From assembly GCA_045811525.1 (NCBI GenBank), contig JBJMTV010000004.1, positions 206,062 to 270,061 of the forward strand: a DNA stretch of 64,000 nt. Reading direction: 5' to 3'. Source of the DNA: VAZQ01 sp045811525. GTDB lineage: Bacteria; Pseudomonadota; Alphaproteobacteria; Rhizobiales; Xanthobacteraceae. The notes beneath the pieces were generated by a model. The model was not told the origin of the DNA. It did no database searches and worked only from the letters and a program-made list of their open reading frames with translations. Of the stretch, positions 17,080-27,414 are shown piece by piece. Within the stretch, counting starts at the first letter, position 1; every line of letters starts with the position of its first letter. The translations under genes and the position numbers were made by a program.

Positions 17080-17670
17080 CTAGTTAGCGCGCGGGCTTGA
17101 TCGGCACACGCCTATGGCGGAAAGAAACTGCCAGCAGGCCGCATCAGCCTGAGCTCCCGCAATTCCCGGAATGCTGTGCAACAGCTGTTCTACGGTGTGC
17201 AGCGGAGGCAAGTTGACGGAAAGCCCCCGGTCCCGCAGCTCATCGTAACGCGCTATCTCTTCGAGCTCAGGGAAGGGGAGCTGGTTGATGCGATCGGATT
17301 CTTCGCGCTCCTCGGTATCGAGGCCGTCAAATCCGTGAACGAGCCGAGCGTCGCTGGAGACAACGTAACGATGCGGGATCGCGTTGCAGAGCTCGTCCTG
17401 GGTACCTAGAATGCAGACCACAAAGAAATGCTCGCCGGCTTCAACGCCGGCAAGCGATGGTGGCTGCTCCTGGTCGAAGCCGCGAAACCGGACCCAATCG
17501 CACCAGGGTAATTCAGTCCATGCTCGCTGGCGTTCAACCCACTGGAGGACGACCGTCTTCTCGGGAATCTTTTTGATGGCCGCCCTCAGTTGCTTGATGG
17601 GCGATCGCGGATGCGATCGCCCGTTTAGCGAAAAGGCCTTCTGCCTTGGCGGCGGGCCGGTGAGGCTCAT
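17080..17670 (-). CDS. hypothetical protein translationally coupled to a cold-shock gene
   Basis: The 196-residue protein has no family I recognise. A basic N-terminus (LNGRSHPRSPIKQLRAAIKK) precedes a compact region with VLQWVERQRAWTELPWCDWV and GEHFFVVCILGTQDELCNAI. Its ATG overlaps the stop of the upstream cold-shock gene in the sequence ATGA, so translation is probably coupled. There are acidic stretches (LDTEEREESDRINQLPFPEL). It is presumably cytoplasmic. The coupling suggests a role linked to cold shock or RNA handling, but that is inference. Confidence 0.65.
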   Translation of the reverse strand: MSLTGPPPRQKAFSLNGRSHPRSPIKQLRAAIKKIPEKTVVLQWVERQRAWTELPWCDWVRFRGFDQEQPPSLAGVEAGEHFFVVCILGTQDELCNAIPHRYVVSSDARLVHGFDGLDTEEREESDRINQLPFPELEEIARYDELRDRGLSVNLPPLHTVEQLLHSIPGIAGAQADAACWQFLSAIGVCRSSPRAN

Positions 17671-17870
17671 CCGACCTTCAGATTCTCCGCCGACTCCTTG
17701 CCGCGATTGCTGACGATCTCGTATTGCACGGATTGTCCTTCATTGAGCGTGCTCAGGCCAGCGCGTTCGACGGCAGAGATGTGCACGAACACGTCCTTGC
17801 CCCCGCCTTGCGGCTGAATAAAGCCATACCCCTTTGTGGGATTAAACCATTTAACCGTTCCTGTCGGCAT
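17667..17870 (-). CDS. cold-shock domain protein
   Basis: The 67-residue protein is a standalone cold-shock domain with both RNA-binding motifs: RNP1 as KGYGFIQP and RNP2 as VFVHISAV, after the typical start MPTGTVKWFNPTKGYG. It binds single-stranded RNA/DNA and serves as an RNA chaperone. I take the ATG at 17870; the longer frame to 17984 adds an unrelated N-terminus. Its stop overlaps the start of a 196-residue hypothetical gene in an ATGA junction. Cold-shock genes often carry long regulatory leaders; the large gap upstream is consistent with this but no element was identified. Confidence 0.93.
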   Translation of the reverse strand: MPTGTVKWFNPTKGYGFIQPQGGGKDVFVHISAVERAGLSTLNEGQSVQYEIVSNRGKESAENLKVG

Positions 17871-18350
17871 TGCCGTCTCCTGAACTAGTGTGGTCTCCGG
17901 AAACCGGGTTGCGGTCCCATTTAGTCCGAGTTGTTGGAGATGTCTTGAGCGCAACCCGAACGGGAGCTTAGCAAGGCAGACCAAAAACTTGGCGCGGAAC
18001 TGTATGAGCCAGCCACCCGCTGGTCAATATCCGGCTGGGCGCTGTTTCCGAGTTGTTCAGCAGCTTTGCGCCCTTCGGGCAGGTAGGGGCGGGGGCTTCC
18101 GGCTTGCCGGGAGCGCTCACTCCCGGGAACTCAACTTCTCGGGGCCGGTGTGCGCGTCGCTGCTGTACCGTGGTGTCGGATCAGTCAGGAGAGCCGCTCT
18201 TGGATGCCGAATGCATCCCCCCCTGCGGCCAAAAGTCAGGTAGCGAGCTTAGTGGCTTGCAGGCACGGGCAAACCGTGATCAGTGCACGTTCCACACAAT
18301 TGCGGGGGCGACCTGCGGTTGGCAAAAGCCGCGACGCCGGAACGGACCCC
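17871..18350. other. 480-base region between cold-shock and desaturase genes
   Basis: This gap lies between divergent genes and should hold both promoters, and perhaps a long cold-shock leader. In-frame codons for the desaturase extend upstream to 18150 but look nonconserved. Frames on either strand show no recognisable family. Confidence 0.4.
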
Positions 18351-19379
18351 TTGGACACCACGCCTGCTCCTCCATCGCCCTCCATTTACGCACGGAGCTG
18401 GGCGCAAACCCTCGCGCGTTATCGGGTCCCCAACCATGCTCGCAGCATCGTGGAGATCGTGATCACGCTCGGGCCGCTGGTGCTGCTTTGGGTGCTCGCC
18501 TGGGCGGCGTACCGTTTTGGGTACTGGTGGCTGACACTCCTGATCACGGTACCGACAGCTGGCTTTCTCGTACGGCTGTTCATGATCCAACACGACTGCA
18601 GTCACGGCGCCTTCTTCCGTCATCGCCAGGCGAATGACTGGGTCGGCCGCGTGATCGGCGTTCTCACCCTCACTCCCTACGATTTCTGGCGCCGGGCCCA
18701 CGCCGTGCATCATGCGAGCTCCGGCAATCTCGACCAGCGCGGCCTCGGTGACATCAATACGCTCACAGTGAGCGAATATCTCAGCCGCTCGCGCTGGGGG
18801 CGGTTTTGCTACCGGCTTTATCGTCATCCAATCGTATTGTTCGGTATCGGGCCGGCGTATCTGTTCATCGTCCAGCAGCGCCTGCCGGTCGGGTTGTTGC
18901 GCGCCGGCGCGCATTCCTGGCTGAGCACCATGGCCACCAATCTCGCGATTGCGGTGATCGTCGCACTTCTGATCTGGCTCGTGGGTGTAGGCCCCTTCCT
19001 CGTTGTGCACCTCCCCGTGACGCTGATTTCCGGCTCCATCGGCGTCTGGCTGTTCTATGTACAACACCAGTTCGACCCGACGTTTTGGGCGCGCGAGAAG
19101 GAGTGGAACTTCCATGAGGCGGCGCTCATCGGCAGCTCGTACTACGACCTGCCGGGCGTTCTGCGCTGGTTCACCGCCAACATCGGTATGCATCACGTGC
19201 ATCACCTGTGCAGCCGCATTCCTTACTATCGGCTGCCGATGGCGCTGCACGCCGTGCCCGAGCTCCGCGGCGTGAGTCGGTTGACCATGCTGCAGAGCTT
19301 TCGCTGCGTCACCCTCGCTCTGTGGGACGAACGGCAGTCCCGACTGGTTTCCTTTGCAGCTTTGCGCGAAATAAAGTGA
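18351..19379 (+). CDS. membrane fatty-acid desaturase (omega-6/delta-12 type)
   Basis: The protein has the three histidine boxes of membrane di-iron desaturases: HDCSH near residue 81, HAVHH near 117 and HHVHH near 281, between hydrophobic spans. The size of about 340 residues and the box spacing fit acyl-lipid desaturases of bacteria (DesA-like), which insert a double bond in membrane lipids using a ferredoxin or similar donor. The start is unsure: an ATG at 18150 gives 409 residues with a nonconserved N-terminus; I prefer TTG 18351 (LDTTPAPPSPSIYARSW), and GTG 18276 is another option. It may tune membrane fluidity and adjoins a cold-shock gene. Head region confidence is low. Confidence 0.85.
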   Translation: MDTTPAPPSPSIYARSWAQTLARYRVPNHARSIVEIVITLGPLVLLWVLAWAAYRFGYWWLTLLITVPTAGFLVRLFMIQHDCSHGAFFRHRQANDWVGRVIGVLTLTPYDFWRRAHAVHHASSGNLDQRGLGDINTLTVSEYLSRSRWGRFCYRLYRHPIVLFGIGPAYLFIVQQRLPVGLLRAGAHSWLSTMATNLAIAVIVALLIWLVGVGPFLVVHLPVTLISGSIGVWLFYVQHQFDPTFWAREKEWNFHEAALIGSSYYDLPGVLRWFTANIGMHHVHHLCSRIPYYRLPMALHAVPELRGVSRLTMLQSFRCVTLALWDERQSRLVSFAALREIK

Positions 19380-19496
19380 CCGCGTAGGGCGGATTAGCGG
19401 GGAAGCGTAATCCGCCACTTACTACACGGATCGAGCGGCGGGTGTGGCCCAAGAGCGCGCCTAGCCCGCCCCACGGCTTACTAGCAGTCTTAGTTG

Positions 19497-19524
19497 ACGA
19501 GTGCCAAGAAGAAGAGTACTCGTC
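19497..19524. repeat. inverted repeat upstream of groES
   Basis: About 90 bases before groES, GACGAGT and ACTCGTC (7-base arms) flank a spacer of about 15 bases. It does not match the CIRCE element (TTAGCACTC-N9-GAGTGCTAA) bound by HrcA. It may form an RNA hairpin in the leader or be a chance dyad. Confidence 0.3.
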
Positions 19525-19616
19525 CTGCTTCCGGAAAAGTTGCCGCCGACTTTCGGCTGCTGCCCAGCAGCCCTCGTGCGCCCGGAGATGCAAACGCAAC
19601 ACTTAGGAGAATGCTT

Positions 19617-19931
19617 ATGAAGTTTCGTCCGCTCCACGACCGCGTCGTGGTCCAGCGCATCGATGCCGAATCGAAGAGTGCCGGCGGGATCATCATTCCC
19701 GACACGGCGAAGGAAAAGCCCTCGGAAGGCGAGATCATTGCGGTCGGTCCCGGCGGCCGCGACGAGAACGGCAAGCTGATCCCGATTGAGCTGAACACTG
19801 GCGATCGCGTGCTGTTTGGAAAATGGTCTGGCACCGAAGTCAAGCTCGATGGCGTCGATTACCTCATCATGAAGGAGAGCGACATCATGGGCGTGATCGA
19901 GCAGTCGGTCGCCCGCAAGAAGGCCGCGTAA
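19617..19931 (+). CDS. groES: co-chaperonin GroES
   Basis: The 104-residue protein is a typical GroES: it starts MKFRPLHDRVVVQRIDAESK, has the mobile-loop region SAGGIIIPDTAKEKPSEGEI and ends in the conserved VDYLIMKESDIMGVI. It caps the GroEL ring during ATP-driven folding. I choose the ATG at 19617 because AGGAGA sits 7 bases upstream; the longer frame to 19494 is extra. It is followed at 33 bases by groEL, and the two form one operon. No CIRCE-like element is visible upstream. Confidence 0.98.
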   Translation: MKFRPLHDRVVVQRIDAESKSAGGIIIPDTAKEKPSEGEIIAVGPGGRDENGKLIPIELNTGDRVLFGKWSGTEVKLDGVDYLIMKESDIMGVIEQSVARKKAA

Positions 19932-19964
19932 GCGCTGTTGCATCCTCATTAACGGAGAAGAAAA

Positions 19965-21602
<1,638 letters not shown>

Positions 21603-21625
21603 TCCAGCTGCTGAAAGAAATGATC

Positions 21626-21653
21626 AAGGCCCGGGAGTTTCCCGGGCCTTTTT
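21626..21653 (+). terminator. intrinsic terminator after groEL
   Basis: AAGGCCCGGG, loop AGTTT and CCCGGGCCTT form a perfect 10-base-pair stem 23 bases after the groEL stop, followed by further T residues (five in a row at the 3' side including the stem end). This is a classic rho-independent terminator for the groESL operon. Confidence 0.92.
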
Positions 21654-21857
21654 CGTGTGTGCTGCGCGCCAAGCGCAGCTTGCCTACTTGATTTGCTGCC
21701 GCTTATTCTCTCACCGCCATAAAGGAACATTAGCGCGTCCGCTCATGGCGCTCTAACATCTGTGTGGCCGCGAGCGGTCCGGAGCGAAGTCTGCCGGGAT
21801 GCTTGTGACTGAGAAGATGCAGCTTGGGTGCAGCCAAGTGCACCCACACAGGGCGGC

Positions 21858-23144
21858 ATGAAAAGCGAATCGTTTCCACTGCGTTGGATTGCGGTCGTCA
21901 TCAGCATCTTCGTGGTCGCGACCGCTCTCGCCACGTTCGGGGTCCTTTCGACACTCCCGCCGCGTACCATTGTGATGGCGACTGGACCGGAAGGTGGTGC
22001 CTATAACGAGGTTGGAAAGAAGTACCAAGCAGCTCTCGCGTCCGAGGGTGTGAGCGTGCGGCTCATGACCACCACGGGGGCATTGGAAAATCTTGGGCTG
22101 TTACGCGACCCGCGATCCGGCGTTTCTGTCGCCCTTCTGCAGGGCGGCACGATCGATCGCGTTGATGAGCCTGACCTCCAGTCGCTCGGAACGCTGTTCT
22201 ACGAGCCGCTTTGGGTCTTCTACCGTCGCGGGCTCCCGAATCTTGGTTCGGCGGTGACCTTCGAGGGGCTGGAGGGTCGAATCGTATCGCTCGGACCTGA
22301 GGGCAGCGGCGGCCGCATGCTCTCGCTCGAGCTGCTCCGACGCAATGCGGCCGAGCACCTTCCGTCCCAGCTGCTTTCGCTTCCGCCCCAAGAAGCCGCT
22401 GATCAGCTCGTGCGCGGCGACATCGATGCCGCCTTCGTCTCGATGGCGTGGGATGGGCCTGCCGTGCAGCAGCTGATCGCCAACGAGAACATTGAGCTTT
22501 CCAGCTTTGCGCGTGTCGATGCTTATGTGGCGCTGTTTCCTTTCCTGAGCAAAGTTGTCGTTCCGGCGGGTGTCGGGAACCTGGCGAAACAGCGTCCGCC
22601 GTCAGATGTGACTTTGCTGGCGCCGAAGGCGAGTCTCTCGATCCGCAAGGATTTGCATTCGGCGGTTCAGTATCTCCTGCTGAATGCCGCTATGCAGATT
22701 CATTCTGGTGCGGGCATCTTTCAACGCGCCAGCGAATTCCCGGCGGCCGAGGTCGTCGACCTCCCGCTCAGCAGCGAAGCAGCGCAATTTTATAAATCGG
22801 GCTCGCCCTTTCTGCACAATCAGCTTCCGTTCTGGATGGCGTCGATGTTCGGACGGCTGCTGGTAATAACGATTCCTCTGATCGCGATCGTCTATCCAAT
22901 GGTGCGCTACGTTCCTGCCCTCTACAACTTCTTCATGCGGGCGAAGGTCGCGCGTCTTTATGGTGAGCTACGGTTTTTGGAGGACGAGATCGAAGGCGAT
23001 GCTGGCAGCAGCGGTCTGCGCGCTCGCCTCGACGAGTTGGAACGACAGGCGAGCAAGCTCAGATTGCCGATGCGCTATGCAAGTATGATGTATCTCCTAC
23101 GCGACCATATCGCTTTGGTACGCGAGCGCCTCAAGCGACCGTAA
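21858..23144 (+). CDS. TAXI-family solute receptor with N- and C-terminal membrane segments
   Basis: The 428-residue protein has an N-terminal hydrophobic segment (PLRWIAVVISIFVVATALAT) and the TAXI receptor fold: TIVMATGPEGGAYNEVGKKY, the ALLQGGTIDRVDEPDLQSLG region and FYEPLWVFYRR. After the receptor a second transmembrane segment (FGRLLVITIPLIAIVYPMVR) and a basic cytoplasmic tail follow. TAXI proteins bind substrates such as glutamate or other organic acids, generally for TRAP transporters. Here no TRAP membrane genes are adjacent; instead an ABC ATPase and two permease genes follow within 151 bases. The start is at ATG 21858 with the alternative at 21828. Confidence 0.8.
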   Translation: MKSESFPLRWIAVVISIFVVATALATFGVLSTLPPRTIVMATGPEGGAYNEVGKKYQAALASEGVSVRLMTTTGALENLGLLRDPRSGVSVALLQGGTIDRVDEPDLQSLGTLFYEPLWVFYRRGLPNLGSAVTFEGLEGRIVSLGPEGSGGRMLSLELLRRNAAEHLPSQLLSLPPQEAADQLVRGDIDAAFVSMAWDGPAVQQLIANENIELSSFARVDAYVALFPFLSKVVVPAGVGNLAKQRPPSDVTLLAPKASLSIRKDLHSAVQYLLLNAAMQIHSGAGIFQRASEFPAAEVVDLPLSSEAAQFYKSGSPFLHNQLPFWMASMFGRLLVITIPLIAIVYPMVRYVPALYNFFMRAKVARLYGELRFLEDEIEGDAGSSGLRARLDELERQASKLRLPMRYASMMYLLRDHIALVRERLKRP

Positions 23145-23294
23145 TCCCGCAGCAATGGCCGCGGGCACAAGGGCCAAAGACGCTCGCTGCGAGTGACCAA
23201 TTGTCCGGCATTGGGAGCGCGCTGCGGCTCTGGTGAACGCACTTTCAATCTTCGGGCCTATGCCTCGAACCAAAACGGAAAGTACAGCACCGAA

Positions 23295-24116
23295 ATGCAT
23301 GGCCAGGCGCCCCCGCCGGAGCCGATAAAGAACCCCAAGATCGAGGTGCAAGGCGTGTCGAAGCACTTTGATCAGGCGGGCAGCGAGATAGAGGCACTGG
23401 CCGCTTTGGATCTTAGCGTGAGTGAAGGCGAGTTCGTGTCGGTTGTTGGCCCAAGCGGATGTGGGAAGAGCACGCTGCTTTACATGCTTGGCGGCTTCAT
23501 CTCGCCGAGCCGAGGCCGAATGCTCGTCGATGGTCGGCCGGTCACCGGACCCGGTGTTGATCGCGGGGTCGTGTTCCAGGAATACGCACTCTTCCCCTGG
23601 CTGACAGTGTTCGACAACATCGCCTATGGATTGCGCGAAGCGCGCTTGCCCGAAGCTCAAGTCCGCGCCACCACCGAGCGCTACATCGACCTGATCGGGT
23701 TATCCGGCTTTGAGCGACGCTTCCCCCGTGAGCTGTCGGGCGGCATGAAGCAGCGTGTTGCGCTGGCGCGCACGTTTGCCTACGAGCCGAGCATCCTGTT
23801 GCTCGACGAGCCATTCGGCGCTCTGGACGCGCAGACCCGCGAGATCATGCAGGACGAGTTGTTGCGCTTGTGGCGAACCACCCAGAAGAGCGTCATCATG
23901 GTCACGCATGATGTGAGCGAGGCTGTCTACCTCTCCAATCGCGTCTGTGTGATGTCGCAGCGGCCGGGGCGGATTGTGCGTGAGTTCGCGATTGATCTCG
24001 ACCATACGGTCACTCGCGAGGAAATGGTGCTTTCGGGCTCCTATACCGCGCTGCGCAATGCGGTCTGGCTCGCCGTCCGCCAGCAGGTCACGCTTGGCTC
24101 CTCCGCAGGCACGTGA
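23295..24116 (+). CDS. NitT/TauT-family ABC transporter ATP-binding protein
   Basis: The 273-residue protein holds all ABC motifs: Walker A GPSGCGKST, Q-loop VVFQEYALFPWL, signature LSGGMKQRVALARTFAYEP, Walker B ILLLDEPFGALD and the H-loop VTHDVSEAV. This sequence style is that of the NitT/TauT/SsuB family for nitrate, taurine, sulfonate and related solutes. The ATG at 23295 is favoured over 23193 because the extra 34 residues look unlike the family. It overlaps the next permease start by 4 bases. Its solute is unknown. Confidence 0.93.
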   Translation: MHGQAPPPEPIKNPKIEVQGVSKHFDQAGSEIEALAALDLSVSEGEFVSVVGPSGCGKSTLLYMLGGFISPSRGRMLVDGRPVTGPGVDRGVVFQEYALFPWLTVFDNIAYGLREARLPEAQVRATTERYIDLIGLSGFERRFPRELSGGMKQRVALARTFAYEPSILLLDEPFGALDAQTREIMQDELLRLWRTTQKSVIMVTHDVSEAVYLSNRVCVMSQRPGRIVREFAIDLDHTVTREEMVLSGSYTALRNAVWLAVRQQVTLGSSAGT

Positions 24117-24892
24117 GCCGCGTGGGTACAGTGCTCCAGCAGGGCAGCCGGCTGCTTCCCTTTTTGCTTTTTCTCGCCGGGTGGCAAGCCGCCGCCAAAT
24201 CAGGCCTGATAGAGGCGTCCTTCTTCCCTTCGGTCGGCGCGATTGCACATGCATTGGCTGATCTCGGCGCCAGCAAGTCGTTCTATTCCGAGCTTGCAGT
24301 AACTTTCGCAAGAAGCTTAGGTGGCTTGCTTCTCGGTGCGATTGTCGGGATTCCGATCGGCACCGGCATGGCGGTATCGCCGCGGATCGAGGGATTTTTC
24401 GGACCCTTGGTCAAGGCTACGTATTCGCTACCGAAGACGGCGCTAATCCCGTTACTGATTTTATGGCTTGGCATCGGCACGGCGACCAACGTCGTCGCGG
24501 TTATGTTGTCGACCCTGCTGCCTTTTGTCATTTACACCTATCATGGCATCTCCGGTGTCCCGAAGATCCTGGTCTGGAGCGCGCGGGCCATGGGTGTGAC
24601 GCAGCGGCGCCTCCTCTGGCGGGTCCTGCTGCCGGGGGCGCAGCACGCGATTCTGACGGGGCTGCGCATCGCTCTTGGGTTTTCCTTCGTGATCGCGATC
24701 GCGGCCGAGATGATTGCAGCGCAGACCGGAATAGGAAAATTGATGTTCATTTACGGGGAGAGCGGTTCCTACGATTACATGTTTGCCGCAGTGCTTGCCA
24801 TCATGCTGCTGGCTTACGCGGCCGACCAGGTCACCGTGGCATGCTCGAATTACCTGCTGCGTTGGGACGATGTGGAAAATCGGCTGGGCTGA
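24113..24892 (+). CDS. NitT/TauT-type ABC transporter permease
   Basis: The 259-residue protein has about six membrane spans (LLPFLLFLAGWQAAAKSGL first) and the EAA-type cytoplasmic loop WSARAMGVTQRRLLWRVLLP that contacts the ATPase. The GTG start overlaps the stop of the ATPase gene (GTGA), which fixes the start and indicates translational coupling. It pairs with a second permease starting four bases after its stop. Confidence 0.92.
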   Translation: MSRVGTVLQQGSRLLPFLLFLAGWQAAAKSGLIEASFFPSVGAIAHALADLGASKSFYSELAVTFARSLGGLLLGAIVGIPIGTGMAVSPRIEGFFGPLVKATYSLPKTALIPLLILWLGIGTATNVVAVMLSTLLPFVIYTYHGISGVPKILVWSARAMGVTQRRLLWRVLLPGAQHAILTGLRIALGFSFVIAIAAEMIAAQTGIGKLMFIYGESGSYDYMFAAVLAIMLLAYAADQVTVACSNYLLRWDDVENRLG

Positions 24893-24896
24893 AGCG

Positions 24897-25673
24897 ATGC
24901 CGCTCATGCGGGGCTTAGCGGCCGCAGTCTGGCGCGCTTTGGGCAGCGCTTATCCATTGATCCTGGTCGCGTTGCTTTGGGAGGCCGTTGCGCGGATGGG
25001 ATTGGTGCGACCAGTCTTCCTGCCGCCACTGACGGTGGTGATTGCGCAGTTCGCGCCTCTCACCGGCAGTGGTGAATTAATCACCCCGCTCTTGATCAGC
25101 CTCTACCGCACCGCTGCTGGCCTGGGGATCGCCATCTCCGTTGGCGTGGTCGTCGGTTTTTTGATGGCTCGCGTTGGCGCTATCCGATGGCTACTCGATC
25201 CGCTTGTAGGCTTCAGCTTCCCGGCTCCCAAAGTGGCGTTTCTTCCCGTGTTCATTCTGTGGTTCGGAATTGATCATCTCTCGAAGATCGCGCTGGTCGC
25301 GTTCACCTGCGTGTTTCCGTTCATCATTGCTGCTTTTGCGGGCGCCACAACCGTGCCAACAAGCCAGTTGTGGGCCGCCCGCGCCATGGGGACGAGCAGC
25401 GCTGGCTTGCTCCGGCGCGTGATCTTGCCGGCTTCGCTACCGTCGCTGATGAGCGGAGTGCGCGTCGGGGTTCCCTATGCTCTGGTCAGCACGTTCAGTG
25501 CCGAAATGATCGCCGGCGGGGGCGGGCTCGGCGGCGAAATGGTTTTGGCCCAGCGCTATTTCGAAACGCCGACAGTGTTCGTGTATCTCCTGGTCATGCT
25601 AGCCGCAGGATATGTAATCGATGTGGGCCTGCTGCGGTGGCGTGCGCACATCCTGCGCTGGCACGAGGAGTAG
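24897..25673 (+). CDS. second NitT/TauT-type ABC transporter permease
   Basis: The 258-residue protein has the EAA loop WAARAMGTSSAGLLRRVILP and about six membrane spans (YPLILVALLWEAVARMGLVR first). I start at ATG 24897, four bases after the previous stop; an upstream frame to 24783 runs into the previous gene. With the first permease it would make a heterodimeric channel. The receptor partner is either the TAXI-like protein upstream or the exported NMT1-like protein convergent at 25.8 kb. Confidence 0.9.
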   Translation: MPLMRGLAAAVWRALGSAYPLILVALLWEAVARMGLVRPVFLPPLTVVIAQFAPLTGSGELITPLLISLYRTAAGLGIAISVGVVVGFLMARVGAIRWLLDPLVGFSFPAPKVAFLPVFILWFGIDHLSKIALVAFTCVFPFIIAAFAGATTVPTSQLWAARAMGTSSAGLLRRVILPASLPSLMSGVRVGVPYALVSTFSAEMIAGGGGLGGEMVLAQRYFETPTVFVYLLVMLAAGYVIDVGLLRWRAHILRWHEE

Positions 25674-25819
25674 CGCTTCGTCGACATTCCGCACACCTTT
25701 GCGCGCACCCGCATGCAGATCGCCCGAGGAGCGGAGCGACAATCGCGGACCAGTACACAGCGTGCATCATTCAAGGTGCAACTCCTGACTCGCGTCGGTC
25801 GCGATGATGACCTCGCACT

Positions 25820-26884
25820 TCAGGTCGCGCACGGCTTCGGCAGATATTGCAGCTTCACGTAATTCGCCGCATCGATTCTGCGGTCGATCAGGTTGTACTC
25901 GACCATGGCATCGATCGGCTTCTGCACCGCGGCCACTGAGACGCAGCCGTTGCGGTCGCGGTAATAGTCGCGCGAGGTGAGAAAGTAGGTATTGAGCACC
26001 TCTTTCGACATCTTCGTCAGACCGGCCGCGAGCTCCATTGCCTTCTCGCGATTCGCGGGGTCGTAATACCACCCGAGCCCCTGCACGAAATCGTCGAGAA
26101 ACGCACGCAGTGCCTCAGGCTGCTCGCGAATAAATTTGTCGGTTGCGACCTGGAAAACGACCGAGGACGGACCCAATGTGTCGCCGCCGCTGAACAATGC
26201 GCGCAGATCGCCCTTCGCCGCCTCAGCCGGCATGAACGGAATGACCAGCACGCCGCAGTCCACTCGGCCTTCTCTGAGAGCGGCCGCGATGTTGGGGAAG
26301 GTCACCTCGACAATCTGGACGTCACGCCGGGGATCGAGGTTGGCCTTCTTCAATGCCACACGAAGCACCAGATCGACGGCAGAGCCGTACGCGTTGATCG
26401 CCACCTTACGGCCCTTGAGATCCGCAATGGTTTTAATCGGCGAGTCTTTCAAAACAAAGAATGTGTTCGATGCGAAACCGGCATGCCCGTCCTGGTAGAT
26501 GTCAGAGATGATGCTGATGCCGCCGGGAACGGCATCCTTGGCCGTGGCGGCGGCGAAGGCCGGCGACGACAACGCGGCGAGGTCCACCTGACCGGCCGCC
26601 AGCAGTTGCGCCGCTTCGGGTGAGCCACGCGTGAAAGTCATCTCGAGCGTATACGCTTTCCCGTACTGGCTGAGCACATTGGATTTAAGATAGTCCAGCC
26701 ATATCAATGTCTCCATTTCGTTCGGACCGATGCCGCCTCCGGTTGCATAACGGATGCTCACCGGAGCCGAGCGGGCCGGCATGGACCAGGTGCTTGCGCT
26801 GGAAGCACCCAAAGCGACGGCGCCGGTCTGAAGAAGGGCTCGCCTGGAAATCACATTGCCCCGTTTTGAACAGCTCTCGGTCAT
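25820..26884 (-). CDS. TAXI/NMT1-type exported substrate-binding protein
   Basis: The 354-residue protein has a Tat-like signal (SKRGNVISRRALLQTGAVAL), so it may be exported folded. The mature part shows YATGGGIGPNEMETLIWLDY, a binding-protein beta strand followed by LAAGQVDLAALSSPAF and LKGRKVAINAYGSAVDLVLR typical of the NitT/TauT substrate-binding class. The start at ATG 26884 has a GGAGG site. It is convergent with the ABC permease operon at 23.3-25.7 kb and could serve it. It diverges from a RidA gene. Confidence 0.85.
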   Translation of the reverse strand: MTESCSKRGNVISRRALLQTGAVALGASSASTWSMPARSAPVSIRYATGGGIGPNEMETLIWLDYLKSNVLSQYGKAYTLEMTFTRGSPEAAQLLAAGQVDLAALSSPAFAAATAKDAVPGGISIISDIYQDGHAGFASNTFFVLKDSPIKTIADLKGRKVAINAYGSAVDLVLRVALKKANLDPRRDVQIVEVTFPNIAAALREGRVDCGVLVIPFMPAEAAKGDLRALFSGGDTLGPSSVVFQVATDKFIREQPEALRAFLDDFVQGLGWYYDPANREKAMELAAGLTKMSKEVLNTYFLTSRDYYRDRNGCVSVAAVQKPIDAMVEYNLIDRRIDAANYVKLQYLPKPCAT

Positions 26885-26989
26885 CGCGGCAGTGCCTCCT
26901 GATCTGGGTCGGGTTGGTGTCGACAGCCTTGCGCGCCTCAACATTAGCGCGCATGGCGAAGAGAGTCACAGACATGTGAAGGGGGTCTC

Positions 26990-27394
26990 ATGACCACTAA
27001 GCGAATCCAGCCAGAAGGTTTATTCCAGCGCGCACTGAAGGGGCACACCCTCTATTCGCACGTGGTCATCGCTTCGGGAAAGTCGCTCGTCTTTATCGCC
27101 GGTCAGTTGGCGCGCGACCGAAATGGCGGTATTGTCGGCGTGGGCGAGATGGGGACACAGATCAGGCAGGTTGGCGAAAACCTCCGCATTGCGCTTGCGG
27201 CCGCCGGCGTCACCGTCGACGACCTCGTTAAAACGACGACCTACGTGACCGACATTGATGAGTTTTTCAAATATCCCGAAATCCGCTCCGAAGTATTCGG
27301 TCAGAACCTTCCAACCAGCACGACCGTGGAAGTGCGCAGACTCTCCCATCCCGATTTGATGGTGGAGATCGAGGCACTAGCCATAGTGCCGTGA
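26990..27394 (+). CDS. RidA/YjgF-family protein
   Basis: The 134-residue protein is a Rid-family member: SHVVIASGKSLVFIAGQLAR, then GEMGTQIRQVGENLRIALAA and DDLVKTTTYVTDIDEFFKYP, with the C-terminal VEVRRLSHPDLMVEIEALAI. RidA hydrolyses reactive enamine/imine intermediates, with a conserved Arg in the VRRLS region acting on the imino acid; Arg is present here, though family subgroups differ in substrate. The gene starts 105 bases from the divergent binding-protein gene and its 3' end faces the racemase-fold gene. Confidence 0.93.
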   Translation: MTTKRIQPEGLFQRALKGHTLYSHVVIASGKSLVFIAGQLARDRNGGIVGVGEMGTQIRQVGENLRIALAAAGVTVDDLVKTTTYVTDIDEFFKYPEIRSEVFGQNLPTSTTVEVRRLSHPDLMVEIEALAIVP

Positions 27395-27414
27395 AGCCTA
27401 ATCCGCGGGGCTGC

